A DNA stretch of 64,000 bases, taken from positions 39,325,848-39,389,847 of the forward strand of contig NC_079512.1 of NCBI RefSeq assembly GCF_000801105.2, read 5' to 3'. The stretch's first letter is position 1; every line of letters begins with the position of its first letter. Shown in pieces: positions 10,033 through 22,060 of this stretch. The position numbers and the translations under genes were made by a program. The DNA comes from Raphanus sativus. Its lineage: Eukaryota > Streptophyta > Magnoliopsida > Brassicales > Brassicaceae. The notes under the pieces were generated by a model, which was not told where the DNA came from, did not search any database, and saw nothing but the letters and a program-made list of their open reading frames with translations.

Positions 10033-13000
10033 ACTTCGCCGGAGCAAATCAGTGTGTTAATACAAAAGCTAAACCAAAGTTTTAAGTGTATTTTTCTCTC
10101 AAAAAAAAGAAGTTCAAGTGTTTTTTTTTTTTCTTCTAAAGTTTTAGCATAGCAACCAAAACTGTTTTTAAGTGTATTTTCTTCGGGAGGGAGGTCAATT
10201 ATATAACGCATAAAGCTTTATTGATCCTACTGTGGGTCCTACGTATGTAAGAAACAAATAAAAAGAAAAAACGGATGCTTGTTCTAGAAATTCTCAGAAA
10301 CATCTTTATTTTTTTTAATTTTCATCTCTTAATCAAAATTTGTATAAAGTCTTCTTTTGAGTCATGGCTTTCATCATTTGAATTATGTTTTCATCTTCTC
10401 TCCCTTGAATAATTTTCCAGGAAATTATGCCATTAATCATATATGATACATGATCTTTTGTATATGTCATATATATGATGACAAAAAACTAATGTCATAT
10501 GTAATATAATTTATACTGAATTATGCATAATTTAGTCATTGCTAAAAATGTTATCGCCAATTAAAATAAATACGCACACACAAGAGACGAATAGTATATG
10601 TATTCTAGAAAATTTAGAAATTAACAGATTGTAAAGTTTTTTCAAATATGACGGGAGACGACATGATATTTTATTTTTTTTAAACGACTTTGTTTATTTG
10701 CCTCTGTGTATTATATTTCTTTTTGAATAATTTAATGTGCCACCTAACACAATTTTGGCTTCAATTCACATTTGGGTACCAATCAGCTTCATTTACCTTT
10801 TCCTTTCATTTGTGTATCTTTAGACTAAACAATTCGGATAATATATTTTAAAGTCTCTGAGTCGTGATATTTACAAGTTCTTAAAAACCCATCGACATCT
10901 ACTGTCTTCATTCTTGGATTTATTTCCAGCACCCTTGGCTTTTTATCCGCTTTATCATTGGGTAAATAATATTAATAATATTCTTCATCAACGACGGTAA
11001 GTCCTACCTATCGTGACAGAGTTTAAATCATCGACATCTACGTCTCCATTATTCGATTCATTTCCAACACCTTTTTGGCCTTTAATCTTCTATATCTCAC
11101 ACAAAGGTAGAAAACTAGAGATAGTTGCATGCACATGGTTGATTAAAAAAAGTTATATAACTTGCGAAACTAAGACTTGAATAGTTAGAGAAAAATGGCG
11201 CACGCTTGCATAACTATATTTAAAAGCTGCTTCTAGACATTCGTATATATACGGGATCAAAAGATGATATTTTTAGTCAAAAAAGGCGATAACAAATTTG
11301 TGAAAAAATGTCGATAGTTGCATGCATGCACATCTCCATTTAAATCTCAAAGTAACACATCGCCATTGAAAATTCATAAAGGTATAACTCTATGGTTTAA
11401 CCCAGCTTACCAAGACAGCTACAAAAATATACGAGGAGACAAGATCATCGATGGATGTAGCTAGGTTTTTTTTTTTTGATGTTTTTTTTTTTGATGTAGC
11501 TAGGTTAGTAAAAAAAAAAAAAAGCTAGGTTAGTATTGGATAATTATTGATTTAAAGCCAGTTCTAAGCATGTGTATGAATCCACCAGAGAAAGTATAGT
11601 AGTGTATGATCCCTTTGGAGTTTAGCTTATCAATGATTTCCGATTTCAACTAGCATCCACTTTTGTCAAACCATCTTTGAATTTCCAATGTTTTAGCATC
11701 TCTTCGTGTGTATGGCCGAAACAAGGTTCATGATTCAGTAGACTAATCTTTGAGAATTTAATTTTGAAGCTCCACTTATATACAAGAAAATCATAGGTTA
11801 ATGGCGTTTGTTTAACAAACGTGTAGGCAACTTTTTACTTCGTACTGATAGGACTTCAGTTTTTGCTTTCTTTACCCGAGTTGAAATTATTTTAGACTTT
11901 TACACTCTTTCACATTCCTACAAAGAATGATTTATAAGCTTCATTTTTATTTAATTAAGTATTTTGTTCAGCCGTGACAATGCTAAAGAACATTTTTTCC
12001 ACGCAGAAAAGTCGGAAAGAAACAGCTTGATTTTTTTGTAAAATACTATAGTGTCCAGTTTGACGGTAAACATGAAAATTCTTATCATGTATTAAAAATT
12101 CTTCATCAAAAATTGACACAAACTTCTGGTGAACATGAAAATTTTAATGACGTAATTTATTTTTGGCTTATTTTTCAAATAACCAAAAAAGGTAATTAGA
12201 TTTTTAGTGCGAGATTAGAGAGAGATAGGAAAAGAAATAATGAGATAGATGGTATTTTTGGTTAGATAGTATATTTGTGTTTTTTATGGCTATATGGGCA
12301 AATTTCTCTTTAATTTTACTCTGCATTATAAATTTTTGGAATTGCAAATTATTGAACCAATAACATACACACACTAATTTTGCAACGGGTAAAAGAATTC
12401 TGGAACCACTAAAGTCAACTAGTAGTCTAGATCATTAATGTTAAACAGCTTGTTTGGTAGTTTTCGATAGGCCTGGACAAGGACAGAATAGTACCATAAT
12501 TTTTGTTATCTGTTATTTGCTTCATAATTCACAGATATTTGATTTTTTTATTTGATTCATTTTGCAAAAATATGGATATTCGGTTTTTTGGATATCTAAT
12601 TTATTTTTGATAATTACAAATATTAATTGATATTTACGGATATTTCATCCATTTTTTAATACAAGTACATTAAAAAAATTATACTAATTTAATTTTTAAA
12701 GTACTTTTTACATGATAAAAATTCTAAGTACAAAATTAATGAAACTGTATGTTTTATAAATTATTTAAGTTAATATTTACTATCATAAAATAAATGTTTT
12801 TAGAAACATTGTATTTTTGTATAAAAAAATTATATTCATTTTTAATCTAATATTTTATATGTAATTTAAAAAATAAAAATTAATAAATTATATGTTAAAA
12901 TTCGATATTTAATTGTACATATATATCTATTTGTATAAAAATCAGAACATATCAAATATTTGTATCTAAATTTTTTAGTACTTGTGATTTAGTTTTTTTT

Positions 13001-14872
13001 TAAATGAATATTAATTTTTATTATTTGATTTGTTTCAGAAATTTACGAATATCTAATTTTTTTATATCGAATTGAAGTTGTGGACCATTGTGTTTGGTAC
13101 TTCAATGGAAAGTTCGAACTCATTTCTAGGTTGTGGTGACATGAGAGAAAATGACCACTTGGGCGAATCAATTGAAGTCAGAGACGAATGGTTATATAAT
13201 TGTATAACAGTGAAAGATAATTGAAAATACAGGGATAGTTATTGACACGTATGGAGGCCAAAAAAAATATTGACACGTATGTGGAAACATGGATTTGAAA
13301 CGCAACCCTATTAATATCCACGAATCTTTTTGATGGAACTTGGAATATGAGTCTGGTTGTCATATAATTGCGTTTGTCGAGAATGTTTGAGTTCCACTAC
13401 TTCCATCATCACTTTTGAACTGTGCTTTCCCATATTCTCTCATCTTAGCTTTTGAGTCGACAAAAACTGTTCATGACCACATCCATAATGCGATAGCTAA
13501 TTATTTGATGTTTTCAAAAAGAAAACTTACATGAGTCATCAACAACACTTGAAGAAGAAAGCGTATCAACAAATTCGTTTTTGGTTACAAAATAATTAAT
13601 ATATGCTGAATTAAATTTTGTAGTTAATCAACTATTAAATCTATTATATCTAAGTAGCATTTGTGTCAAGTTAGGCCACCTGAAGTTTTGGCATTCTATT
13701 TCTATATGTGTATGGATGGCAAAGAGTTAGTTTTAGATCATGACAGAAATGCTCCATATCCAAAGAACATGCCGCTACTGAATAGCTTTAAACAGTATAC
13801 GCTAGTCCATCTTAGGCTGCATCTTTAGCATTTCTTTGTGATGTGATATATTCTGCATTCAATAGCGCCCTTTGACAACTCATACGTCCCCCTTGGATCA
13901 GTGTTTTGCCTTCATAGAAACATGTATGCCATGTAGTATTGGACACAACGGTTTATGTTGGTACTATTTTGTTCTTGGTTTCCTCTATTTTCAGCCAAAC
14001 TTCCGCATCTTTCTTTAGCTTGTTCTCGAATTCGGAGAGGACAGGATCCACTTAGGCTTTTGTTCCTGTTTTTCTTTTTTTCTCTATCTCTTATAAAATT
14101 CAAGAGATGACAATTTATATTTCGCATGTGCTACTGATGATATAATTTACTTATTTGCTGTTAAAGAATGTTTGCTACCAGAGCAATATAGTTTGATCTG
14201 GAAAAAAAACTCTAAACCGACATTTAAACCAACAAAGTGGTCCAGAACAAATGCAATTTGATAAGTTCATCAATGAAATAACTATGTATCACATAGGTTA
14301 AACGTCGTACGTTGCCACTAAAACTCACCTCAAATTAAAGTGATCAATCACACGTCCTAAAATCTCTTTGGGCCACCACTGGTTTATTATACTACCACTA
14401 CTACTACCAATTTGTAGTTTATATACACATATACCAAACATTAATACGTGTATATCGTAATACTTAGAAGAATAAAACACGTTTATTCGTGACATATCTC
14501 TTTCAAGTTTCAACAACCGATTAATCAAAACAACAATTTTCTCTCAAGAACTTTAAATCTTTGTTCTTTTTTTTTGCAGTTTCCAATTCTCCCCCATTCA
14601 TATTCATATCATGTGGCTTTCACTCGAGGGGCCCATTTTAAAAGAGAAGCACCGGCCCATTCCAACTTGTTTTTCTTTTTCTACTCCTCTCGACACCTTG
14701 TGGATTGTGAAAACAAAAATCTCAAAACCTGTGAAACAGTCAGAAGGTTCCGTGAGCATCGGGCGGTTCAGATTGTTTTCAACTAGTCATCGGAAATAAA
14801 ACAAAACAGCCAGAGAAAACTTTTTCCCCAATGAGTCTAATTAGGGTTTGTGAGTGAGCTTCAAGGAGGAGG
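10033..14872. other. 4.8-kb gene-free stretch (HSFB1 promoter, degenerate repeats, upstream region of the SWAP gene)
   Basis: No ORF here resembles a protein family. A degraded direct duplication containing CATCGACATCTAC is at about 10889-10950 and 11029-11095. Poly-T/poly-A runs with a short TAGCTAGGTTAGT duplication are at 11456-11535. An AT-rich tract with repeated GGATAT/GATATTT motifs, typical of old dispersed repeats in this family, covers about 12475-13090. A short duplication of TTGACACGTATG is at 13241 and 13269. The right end carries GGCCCATT motifs (about 14628 and 14654) and a TTAGGGTTT telo-box-like motif (14841), common in promoters of plant housekeeping genes. Confidence 0.55.
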
Positions 14873-16373
14873 ATGTGGCACGAAGCGAGAAGATCGGAGA
14901 AGAAGGTGCACGACATGATGGACGCGGCTCGGAAAAGAGCTCAGCGTCGAGCCATCTTCTTAGCTAAACGCCGCGGAGACCCCATCCAATCGATCCAAGC
15001 CGTTGGATCCCGCTACAAAATCTTCCGCGATGACGGTCTTTACCAAGCCACCGAGGATCAACAGGGCCTGTAAACAATCATCCCCTTATCTAACCAACTC
15101 TCCTTCGATTTTTTATTTATTTATTTTTATTTTATTTCTTATTACGAATTGCTGCATTAGGATACCTTGGAACGGGAAGCAGGATGTTATGATTGATAGG
15201 TATTGAAATTAGGTTTAAGCTGTTTGATCGATTTCAATTGAATCGTTTTGTTCATGGTCTCGCTTGTAACAATGGTGTGTAGATTCGATGGGCGAGCTAT
15301 GCTGGATTTTGTGAGGGAGGCTGGTTCGAGGAGCATAAGGCCACATAAGAAGTCGGAGGAGGAGGAAGAAGTTGAGGAGTTTGTTAATTTTGAGCGTTAC
15401 CGGGATTTAATTAAGCACCGCCGTAGAGGATGTCGGTACCTTCTTCTTCTACATTCCCTTCATCATATTTGTTTTTTTTTCCAATCATATAATGAAAAGA
15501 CGATTCAAGGCGAAATCTGAGTAAAAAAAATTGAGATAAAGAGTCAGTTGGGATAAATGCTTCGTACTGTTGAACAGTTTCTGATGGGGAGGGTTTGCTA
15601 CACGTCAGTCAAGAACTTGAGGCCAAACTTGCTGCTCCCTTCCTTGGAACAAAGTGCGTTTTCAACTTTAATCTTCAAGATTATGATTACGAACAAAAAG
15701 CTCGATTCTTTTAATCCTTATTGATCTTCTAGTTAATGTGAACTTCCTTTTTATGTACTTTTGTTAGACCACAACAAGCTCAACCACCTGCAAACAAAGG
15801 CACGTATTCACAGGTTGGATTTTCGTATGGTGGAAACGGGAAAGAGGCGTTGTTTGATGCGGAGGAAGATGATGATGACGACGATGATGATGGGGATGAG
15901 GAGGAAGATTTCGACAGTAATGACAGCGAAGACGAAGGGATGGAAGCAATTGCGAAACAGTTTGGCGTTAAGCGGTATGGGTGGCTCGTTTATATGGATA
16001 AGAAGGCGAAAGAGGAAGAGAAAAGGCAAAAGGAACTTATCAAAGGAGATCCTTCAGTTGTAAGTTGCGAGGCTCATTTTGATTTGTGAAGGTTGTACCT
16101 TATTTTTGTCTTGCTTATCTAACTGATGGTGAACGTGGATGAAATCAAAATTCATGAAAATGTAGAAGAAGCTAAGTCGAAAGGAAAGAAGGAAGGTTTC
16201 TAGGATAGAGAGGGATAGAGAAAGAGAAACTTCAAGGTTTGGAAGACACATGATGCAGCATGATCCCTACAGGTAGGATAGTACAATATAGAAAAATGGA
16301 GAGTTAGTTGTTTTTTTTTTAACTCACTTGAATGGTGTTTTTAATTTCACAGGGAGTCTCGAAGGAGTCCTAC
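14873..16373 (+). CDS. SWAP/CLASRP-like SR-related splicing protein, N-terminal part (cut by N gap)
   Basis: Exons 14873-15069, 15161-15199, 15283-15431, 15578-15653, 15768-16059 and 16166-16272; a seventh begins at 16353 and runs into the gap. The start MWHEARRSEKK, the block IPWNGKQDVMIDRFDGRAMLD split over introns 2 and 3, and the FERYRDL element are the N-terminal domain of Suppressor-of-white-apricot/CLASRP proteins, which act in alternative splicing. An Asp/Glu tract (DDDDDDDD with many Glu) near 15859-15912 precedes KRYGWLVYMDKKAKEEEK, then a highly charged basic stretch (KKLSRKERRKVSR). The expected C-terminal Arg/Ser-rich tail is missing because of the gap. It matches At4g36980 in position. 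No frame disruption in the visible part. Confidence 0.85.
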
Positions 16374-16473
16374 NNNNNNNNNNNNNNNNNNNNNNNNNNN
16401 NNNNNNNNNNNNNNNNNNNNNNNNNNNNNNNNNNNNNNNNNNNNNNNNNNNNNNNNNNNNNNNNNNNNNNNNN
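16374..16473. other. Assembly gap, 100 N
   Basis: Exactly 100 consecutive N, the conventional size for a gap of unknown length. It cuts the SWAP-like gene on the left and the PP2C-62-like gene on the right, so both coding regions are incomplete here. Confidence 0.99.
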
Positions 16474-16692
16474 GGAAAACAAAAATGATGAAACATTAGA
16501 GCTAATGTTTCTTAATAATATTAATATGCCATAGGGTCAAATCATATTCACAAATTATCCATAAGTGTAAGAGTTTTGAAAGAAGATTGTGATGAATTAA
16601 TGAAATGCAGAAGGTGATAGTAAAGTTACTACTTGTCCCGTTGTCCGTGTTGAAAACAAGTGAACTGCAAACAGAAGGAAAATCACAGGTAC

Positions 16693-18702
16693 CTTAAAGG
16701 GGTTTTGGAGTGAAGCAGAACCAGATTCCAAGTAAAATGCTTTGGACACAAGCTCTTCCCTGTTTAGAAGTAAAGCATCCAAGCACAGTAAAACAAGCAT
16801 GCTTTTATAAAAGCTGCAATATGATACTTAAAAAAGGTATGAATATATGTACATAGTATGCATGCAGATATGTATCTATGCAAGACAATTAGTATAGTTC
16901 ATTAAGCATTCACAAACACTTAAGAGTAAAATATATCACTTACTAACCTGACTGAAACCACTTCAATGGGTTGAAGACTAGCTGTTTCAGGTTCAGGAAG
17001 TTGGAGATTTTCGTCATTTGTGTCATTGACAGTTTTAGATATGCTACCATTATCATTTTTACTGTCAATCACAGCTACTTCATCTTCTATGGTTGAAGTC
17101 CCATTTTCTCCGTCATTTGCCTTTATAAGAATGAAAACTAATTAGAGTGATGGCTGTTGACAGACAATCTCTGATGTCTGTTTCCTTCTATAACTGTTAA
17201 AACTACTTAATGGTTTAGACTTAGGACCTCACCATTTCAGACGTATCAACCACAGGCGTTTCAGCAGTCTCCTCAATGCTGTGATTTGTTGCTTCGGAAG
17301 TTGAAATTAGTTCACCAGGGGACACATAAACTGTAGCTATTGGTTCAACGACAAGATTTTCATCAGGAGACACAACAACTAGTTCATCAGGAGACACAGA
17401 AACTGTAGCTGTTGGTTCAACGACAAGATTTTCCTCAGGAGACACAACAACTAGTTCATCAGGAGACACATCAACTGTAGCTGTTGGTTCAACGACAAGA
17501 TTTTCCTCAGGAGACACAACAACTAGTCCATCAGGAGACACATCAAGTTCAACTGTAGCTGCTGGTTCAACGACAAGATTTTCTTCAGCTTCAAAAGTCT
17601 TCATCAGTTTTTTCCTCTCTTCCAAACTGTCATCAAGTTCAGTGGTAGAAACATGAGCAACTTCCTTGAGATCATTCAACTGCGAGCCATGTTGTGAACT
17701 AGATGATATTGGTGTTGCTTGCTCCTCCACACGACTCTCAGTGAGTTGTTGATAACCATTTGTCTCACAGTCTCCTCTTATTTCATTCACTGAGACTTTC
17801 TCCATGACTTGAGAAGAAAGTGGCTCTACATTCTCATTGGTCTTTTCTTCAGTAGCGCTAGTAGGAATAACTTCTGCTACACTAACTATAGAGTTCAGAT
17901 TAGAAACACTAGCAATTTTAGCTTCAGCTTCATCTTCACTCCCCGAAACAGTAACTGGAATTGGCGTTTCTTTCTTTTTCTTAGCAGGAGAACGAACCCT
18001 TTTACGATCCTTAATTTTGATCACACTGCTGAGACGGGCAGGAGGAGGAGCTCCATACTCTTTCTCAGATACTGTTTCAGTACTAGACTTCACCGGTTTT
18101 ATCTTCACAACAGATTTTTCCTTGAGAGACTCCAGTTCAGAAACAGGATCTAGATCGGCCAATGCATGTCCTCCATCTCTCACTCCTTCACTGGCTTCTT
18201 CCTCTTCTATCTCAGCATGTTGCTTCCTCTCTAGCTCTAAGCATCTCGCTTTTTCTTCAGTTTCACGATACCTCTCAACCTCACTTGCATCTCCGAATCG
18301 AAAGACCTGGCTTCCATCCTTGAGCTCTGCAGATCCAAACAACTATAAGTTACCAAACTTCAAACCGAATCAAGTAAATATAATCTAGAAGTTTTTTTTT
18401 TTTTGCTTTGAAAGTATATGATCTATAGACACACACCAAAAAGCAAAAGGAAGAAGAGGAAACAAAGGCTTACGAGTTGTAGACACGAGATCAAACTTCT
18501 CCGGAGCAGTAGAAGAAGACTGCGAAGGTGAAGTAGAATTAGCCAATTGTAGTTGAGAAGACAAACGAAACTCAGAAACAGAGAATCTAATCCCACTCCG
18601 AGACAAACCCCATCGACGGTGAAGAGAAGAATAAGAAGAAGAAAATATCAGAAAAGGCAGAGGAGGAGGTTGAAGAGAAAGTAGCATCAAAGGATCTGCC
18701 AT
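16693..18702 (-). CDS. PP2C-62-like protein, N-terminal part (phosphatase domain lost to the gap)
   Basis: Exons 18474-18702, 17233-18326, 16948-17120 and 16693-16759 give exactly 521 codons and end in phase 0 at a GT donor. The N terminus is Ser/Leu-rich and transit-peptide-like. The middle is acidic and low complexity, with a 24-residue repeat (ENLVVEP..VSPDELVVVSPE) in about four copies at roughly 17325-17580. The last exon, REELVSKAFYLESG, resembles the stretch just before the PP2C domain of Arabidopsis At4g33500 (probable PP2C 62), as I recall it. The DHS2 neighbour supports this. The phosphatase exons are not found between 16474 and 16692, so they must lie in or beyond the gap. Confidence 0.7.
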
Positions 18703-18937
18703 AACACTTTAACATTCAAGTTTTGTAACAGTCACATATTTTGCTTTAGAGAGAGAAGAAGCTGAAGATAAAAACCCAGTGGTGGTAACCTTCTGTTTCA
18801 CACAGACATGTTCGCTATTCGCATGACACGTGGCTAATACTTTTCTTACTTAAACACTTATCTATTGTCATTAAAAATCTCACCTTTCTCCTTCTCTCTA
18901 TCCTCTCGAGAACCGGCCGTCAATCTCCAAACCAGAG
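18703..18937. promoter_or_regulatory. Divergent promoter between PP2C-62-like gene and DHS2 copy 1
   Basis: Only 235 bp separate the two divergent start codons, so one region must serve both. It contains a G-box core CACGTG at 18827-18832 in the context ATGACACGTGGC, the type bound by bZIP/bHLH factors. The second DHS2 copy lacks everything upstream of 18865, including this G-box. Confidence 0.6.
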
Positions 18938-21137
18938 ATGGTGACGACTCTCAACGTTTCTTCTTCTCCTCTCCCAACCAAATCGTTCCTACCTTACCGC
19001 CCCCCTCCTCGCCGTCCGATCACCTTCTCCCCCGTCTTCGCCGTCCGCTCCACCGACCCCGATAAATCTTCTCAATCAGCCTCCCGTCCCGCTAAATGGA
19101 GCTTGGACAGCTGGAAATCGATGAAAGCTTTGCAATTGCCGGAGTATCCGGACCAGAAGGATCTCGACTCTGTTCTGGAGACGCTTTCCTCTTACCCTCC
19201 CATCGTCTTCGCCGGAGAGGCGAGGAAACTCGAGGAGAAGCTTGGCCAAGCCGCCATGGGTCAGGCCTTTATGCTCCAAGGGGGTGATTGCGCTGAGAGT
19301 TTCAAGGAGTTCAACGCTGATAACATTAGGGATACTTTTAGGGTTCTTCTTCAGATGGGTGTTGTTCTCATGTTCGGTGGTCAGATGCCTGTTATAAAGG
19401 TTCGATTTTTTCACTCAAACTCTGTTTTGATTCTGTGTATAAAGGTTCGATTTTTTCTCTAAACTCTGTTTTGTTTTTAGTCTTTTGTGTTGATTCTGTT
19501 TATCAAGGTTCGATTTTTCACTACACTCTGTTTTGTTTTTAGTCTTTTGTGTTGATTCTGTGTCTAAAAGTTTGATTTTTCACTCAACTCTGTTTTGTTT
19601 TTAGTCTTTTGTGTGTGACTGTGTTCTGTGTGTCAAGGTTCGGTTTTTTTACTAAACTCTGTTTGTTCTTGTGTCGTGTGTGTTGAATTAGTGGTGGAAA
19701 GTTTATGTTATTTTGTTTTGAGTCTCTTGTGTTGTGGAAAGTTTATGTTTTGTTTGTTTTGAGTCTTGTGTGTTGTGGAAAGTTTATGTTTTGTTTGATG
19801 GGTTTTGTTTGTGTGTTTCAGGTGGGGAGAATGGCGGGTCAGTTTGCGAAGCCGAGATCAGACCCGTTTGAGGAGAAAGATGGGGTGAAGCTGCCGAGTT
19901 ACAGAGGAGATAACATAAACGGTGATGCTTTCGATGAGAAGTCTAGGATACCTGATCCGCACAGGATGGAAAGAGCGTACACACAATCTGTAGCTACGTT
20001 GAATCTCTTGAGAGCATTTGCTACTGGTGGTTATGCGGCAATGCAGAGAGTTAGCCAGTGGAATCTTGATTTCAGCCAACATAGTGAACAGGGCGACAGG
20101 TTGGGGGGTCTTAAACTTGTGGTTAAAAATCGTTTGGAGACAAAACTTTTTGCTTAAGTCAGAAACTGTTGTTGTGTTTGTGATGATGAAAATAGGTACC
20201 GTGAATTGGCTAATAGAGTTGATGAGGCTTTAGGATTCATGGGTGCAGCTGGGCTTACGAACGCACACCCGATCATGACCACTACTGATTTTTGGACATC
20301 CCATGAGTGCTTGCTGCTGCCTTATGAGCAAGCACTCACGAGAGAAGACTCGACGTCTGGACTTTACTATGACTGCTCTGCGCACATGGTTTGGGTTGGG
20401 GAACGAACTCGCCAACTCGATGGTGCTCATGTTGAGTTCTTGAGGGGAATCGCTAACCCCCTTGGGATCAAGGTACGTTATAATCTTTGAATACTGTTTA
20501 GTTTCCTTATCTTGATTGTGTTTTTTTGTTTGTTTGTGTGAACTCAGGTGAGTGATAAGATGGTTCCAAGTGAACTGGTGAAGCTGATAGAGATACTAAA
20601 CCCACAGAACAAGCCTGGAAGGATAACGGTTATAGTGAGAATGGGAGCTGAGAATATGAGGGTGAAGCTTCCTCATTTGATCAGGGCAGTACGTGGAGCT
20701 GGTCAGATTGTGACTTGGGTTAGTGATCCAATGCACGGGAACACCATCATGGCTCCAAGTGGGCTAAAGACTCGTTCTTTCGATGCAATCAGGGTAAATA
20801 ATACTTCTTGCTCATGATCTTTTTTTTTGGCGCAGCATGATTCATGTCTATCTATGTGTATATATATCAGGCGGAGTTGAGAGCGTTCTTCGACGTGCAT
20901 GATCAAGAAGGTAGCTTCCCTGGTGGGGTTCATCTAGAGATGACGGGTCAAAACGTGACAGAATGTGTTGGAGGGTCACGCACCATCACTTACAACGATC
21001 TGAGCTCACGTTACCATACACACTGTGACCCGAGGCTCAACGCTTCTCAGTCTCTGGAGCTTGCCTTCATTATCGCAGAGCGTCTGCGTAAGAGAAGGCT
21101 CGGTTCCGGGAACCTTCTGTCTTCTATTGGATTCTAG
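18938..21137 (+). CDS. DHS2: DAHP synthase 2, plastid, copy 1
   Basis: Five exons (18938-19399, 19822-20099, 20196-20472, 20548-20793, 20871-21137) give 509 residues; Arabidopsis DHS2 has about 507. The enzyme is a class II 3-deoxy-D-arabino-heptulosonate 7-phosphate synthase, the first step of the shikimate pathway in plastids. Residues 1-50 (Ser/Pro/Arg-rich, few acids) fit a transit peptide. Class II landmarks include QGGDCAESF, the exon 3 segment [27 protein letters not shown] and [10 protein letters not shown]. Intron 1 (19400-19821) is built of tandem repeats. The gene is intact with its native upstream region. The +1 neighbour in Arabidopsis is PAA1, which here follows the second copy. 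Confidence 0.95.
19400..19821. repeat. Minisatellite filling intron 1 of DHS2
   Basis: Five or so degenerate units of about 45-70 bp share GGTTCGATTTTTTCAC and AACTCTGTTTTG, and most also have TTTTTAGTCTTTTGTGTTGA. They are followed by three shorter units with GTGGAAAGTTTATG. The same array is present unchanged in copy 2 at 37803-38224. Confidence 0.85.
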
Positions 21138-21271
21138 ACGACACAAAGACAATGCCTTTATCCCAATTCTGATATGATGATGTGCATAGAGAGTCGTTTA
21201 AGTTTGGTTGGTGTCCTAGTAAAGTAACACTTTGGTTGTGTTTGGTTGTGTTTGGTTGTGCTTTAGGGTTG

Positions 21272-22060
21272 TTATTGGTTTATGTATTTTAATGGATTTA
21301 AAAATCTAAACCAAATTGAGTGTTTTTGTTTCTATAATTTTGAAATCCATATTAAAATCTAATAATTTGTATTGGTTTTATGATTTTAAAATCTAGTGTT
21401 ATTTAAAAACATAAATTTACTTAAAGGATTTGATTTGAAATTGGATTTGAGTGGATTTATAGATATTTTTGAAAAAATACAAAGGAATAAATATTGAGTT
21501 CAACCTTGTTATTTTGATTGAACTTTTAACGTTTGGAGAAGTTCTCACGTAGACATTTGCTATTTGTCAGATATCTCAAAAAACTTTGTGTATTCAGTTA
21601 ATATATTTTTATGGTGTTCTTGATTACCTTTTTCTTTTTGGGTAACAAATGAATTCTCACCTTGTTCCAATTTATAGTTACTGGCAATAGTTCAAAGTTT
21701 TGAGCTTTAATATTCTCTTGTATGTAATTAACTAGTTTTGGATCTTCCTAACTCTTACCTTGTCACTTTCCCACACTAACCAATGAAAATTAGTACATTC
21801 TGAACAATTTCTCAATCCCAAACATTTTCTCTCATGAACTACTAAGGTTATTATTTAAGTTTAGTTACGATTAACCTATTTTGAATTATTAAAATAGATC
21901 AAAGTCTCGTCCTACTTATTCCATTTTATTGATTTATAACAATTCATCTATTTTGATTTTGAAATTCATAACGCTTATTTGGTTTTTAAAATCATGGATT
22001 TATCAAAGAATTTTAAATCGAAAATGATTTATAAATCCATTAAAATACTATAACCAATAA
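21272..22060. mobile_element. AT-rich MITE-like element in the DHS2 3' flank (copy 1)
   Basis: Left end TTATTGGTTTATGTATTTTA and right end (reverse complement) TTATTGGTTATAGTATTTTA match over about 30 bp. Inside are further inverted ATGATTTTAAAATC/GATTTATAAATCC motifs. No transposase is encoded and no clean target duplication could be fixed. The same element is in copy 2 at 39675-40463, so it predates the duplication. Confidence 0.55.

Noticed and set aside
13912..14528. Minus-strand ORFs of 67-71 codons upstream of the SWAP gene
   Set aside because: Low-complexity, no splice partners or recognised similarity; expected by chance in this length of DNA.
14873..16373. Acidic (GAT)n tract near 15859-15912 considered as a microsatellite insertion
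   Set aside because: It is in frame and encodes an Asp/Glu run within the exon; acidic runs are common in CLASRP-like proteins.
17837..18388. 183-codon plus-strand ORF opposite the PP2C-62-like gene
   Set aside because: The minus-strand frame is longer, splices consistently and carries the in-frame repeats; the plus frame is a by-product.
19400..19821. Repeat array considered as CRISPR-like
   Set aside because: Degenerate T-rich units inside a plant intron without regular spacers; no CRISPR in a nuclear plant genome.
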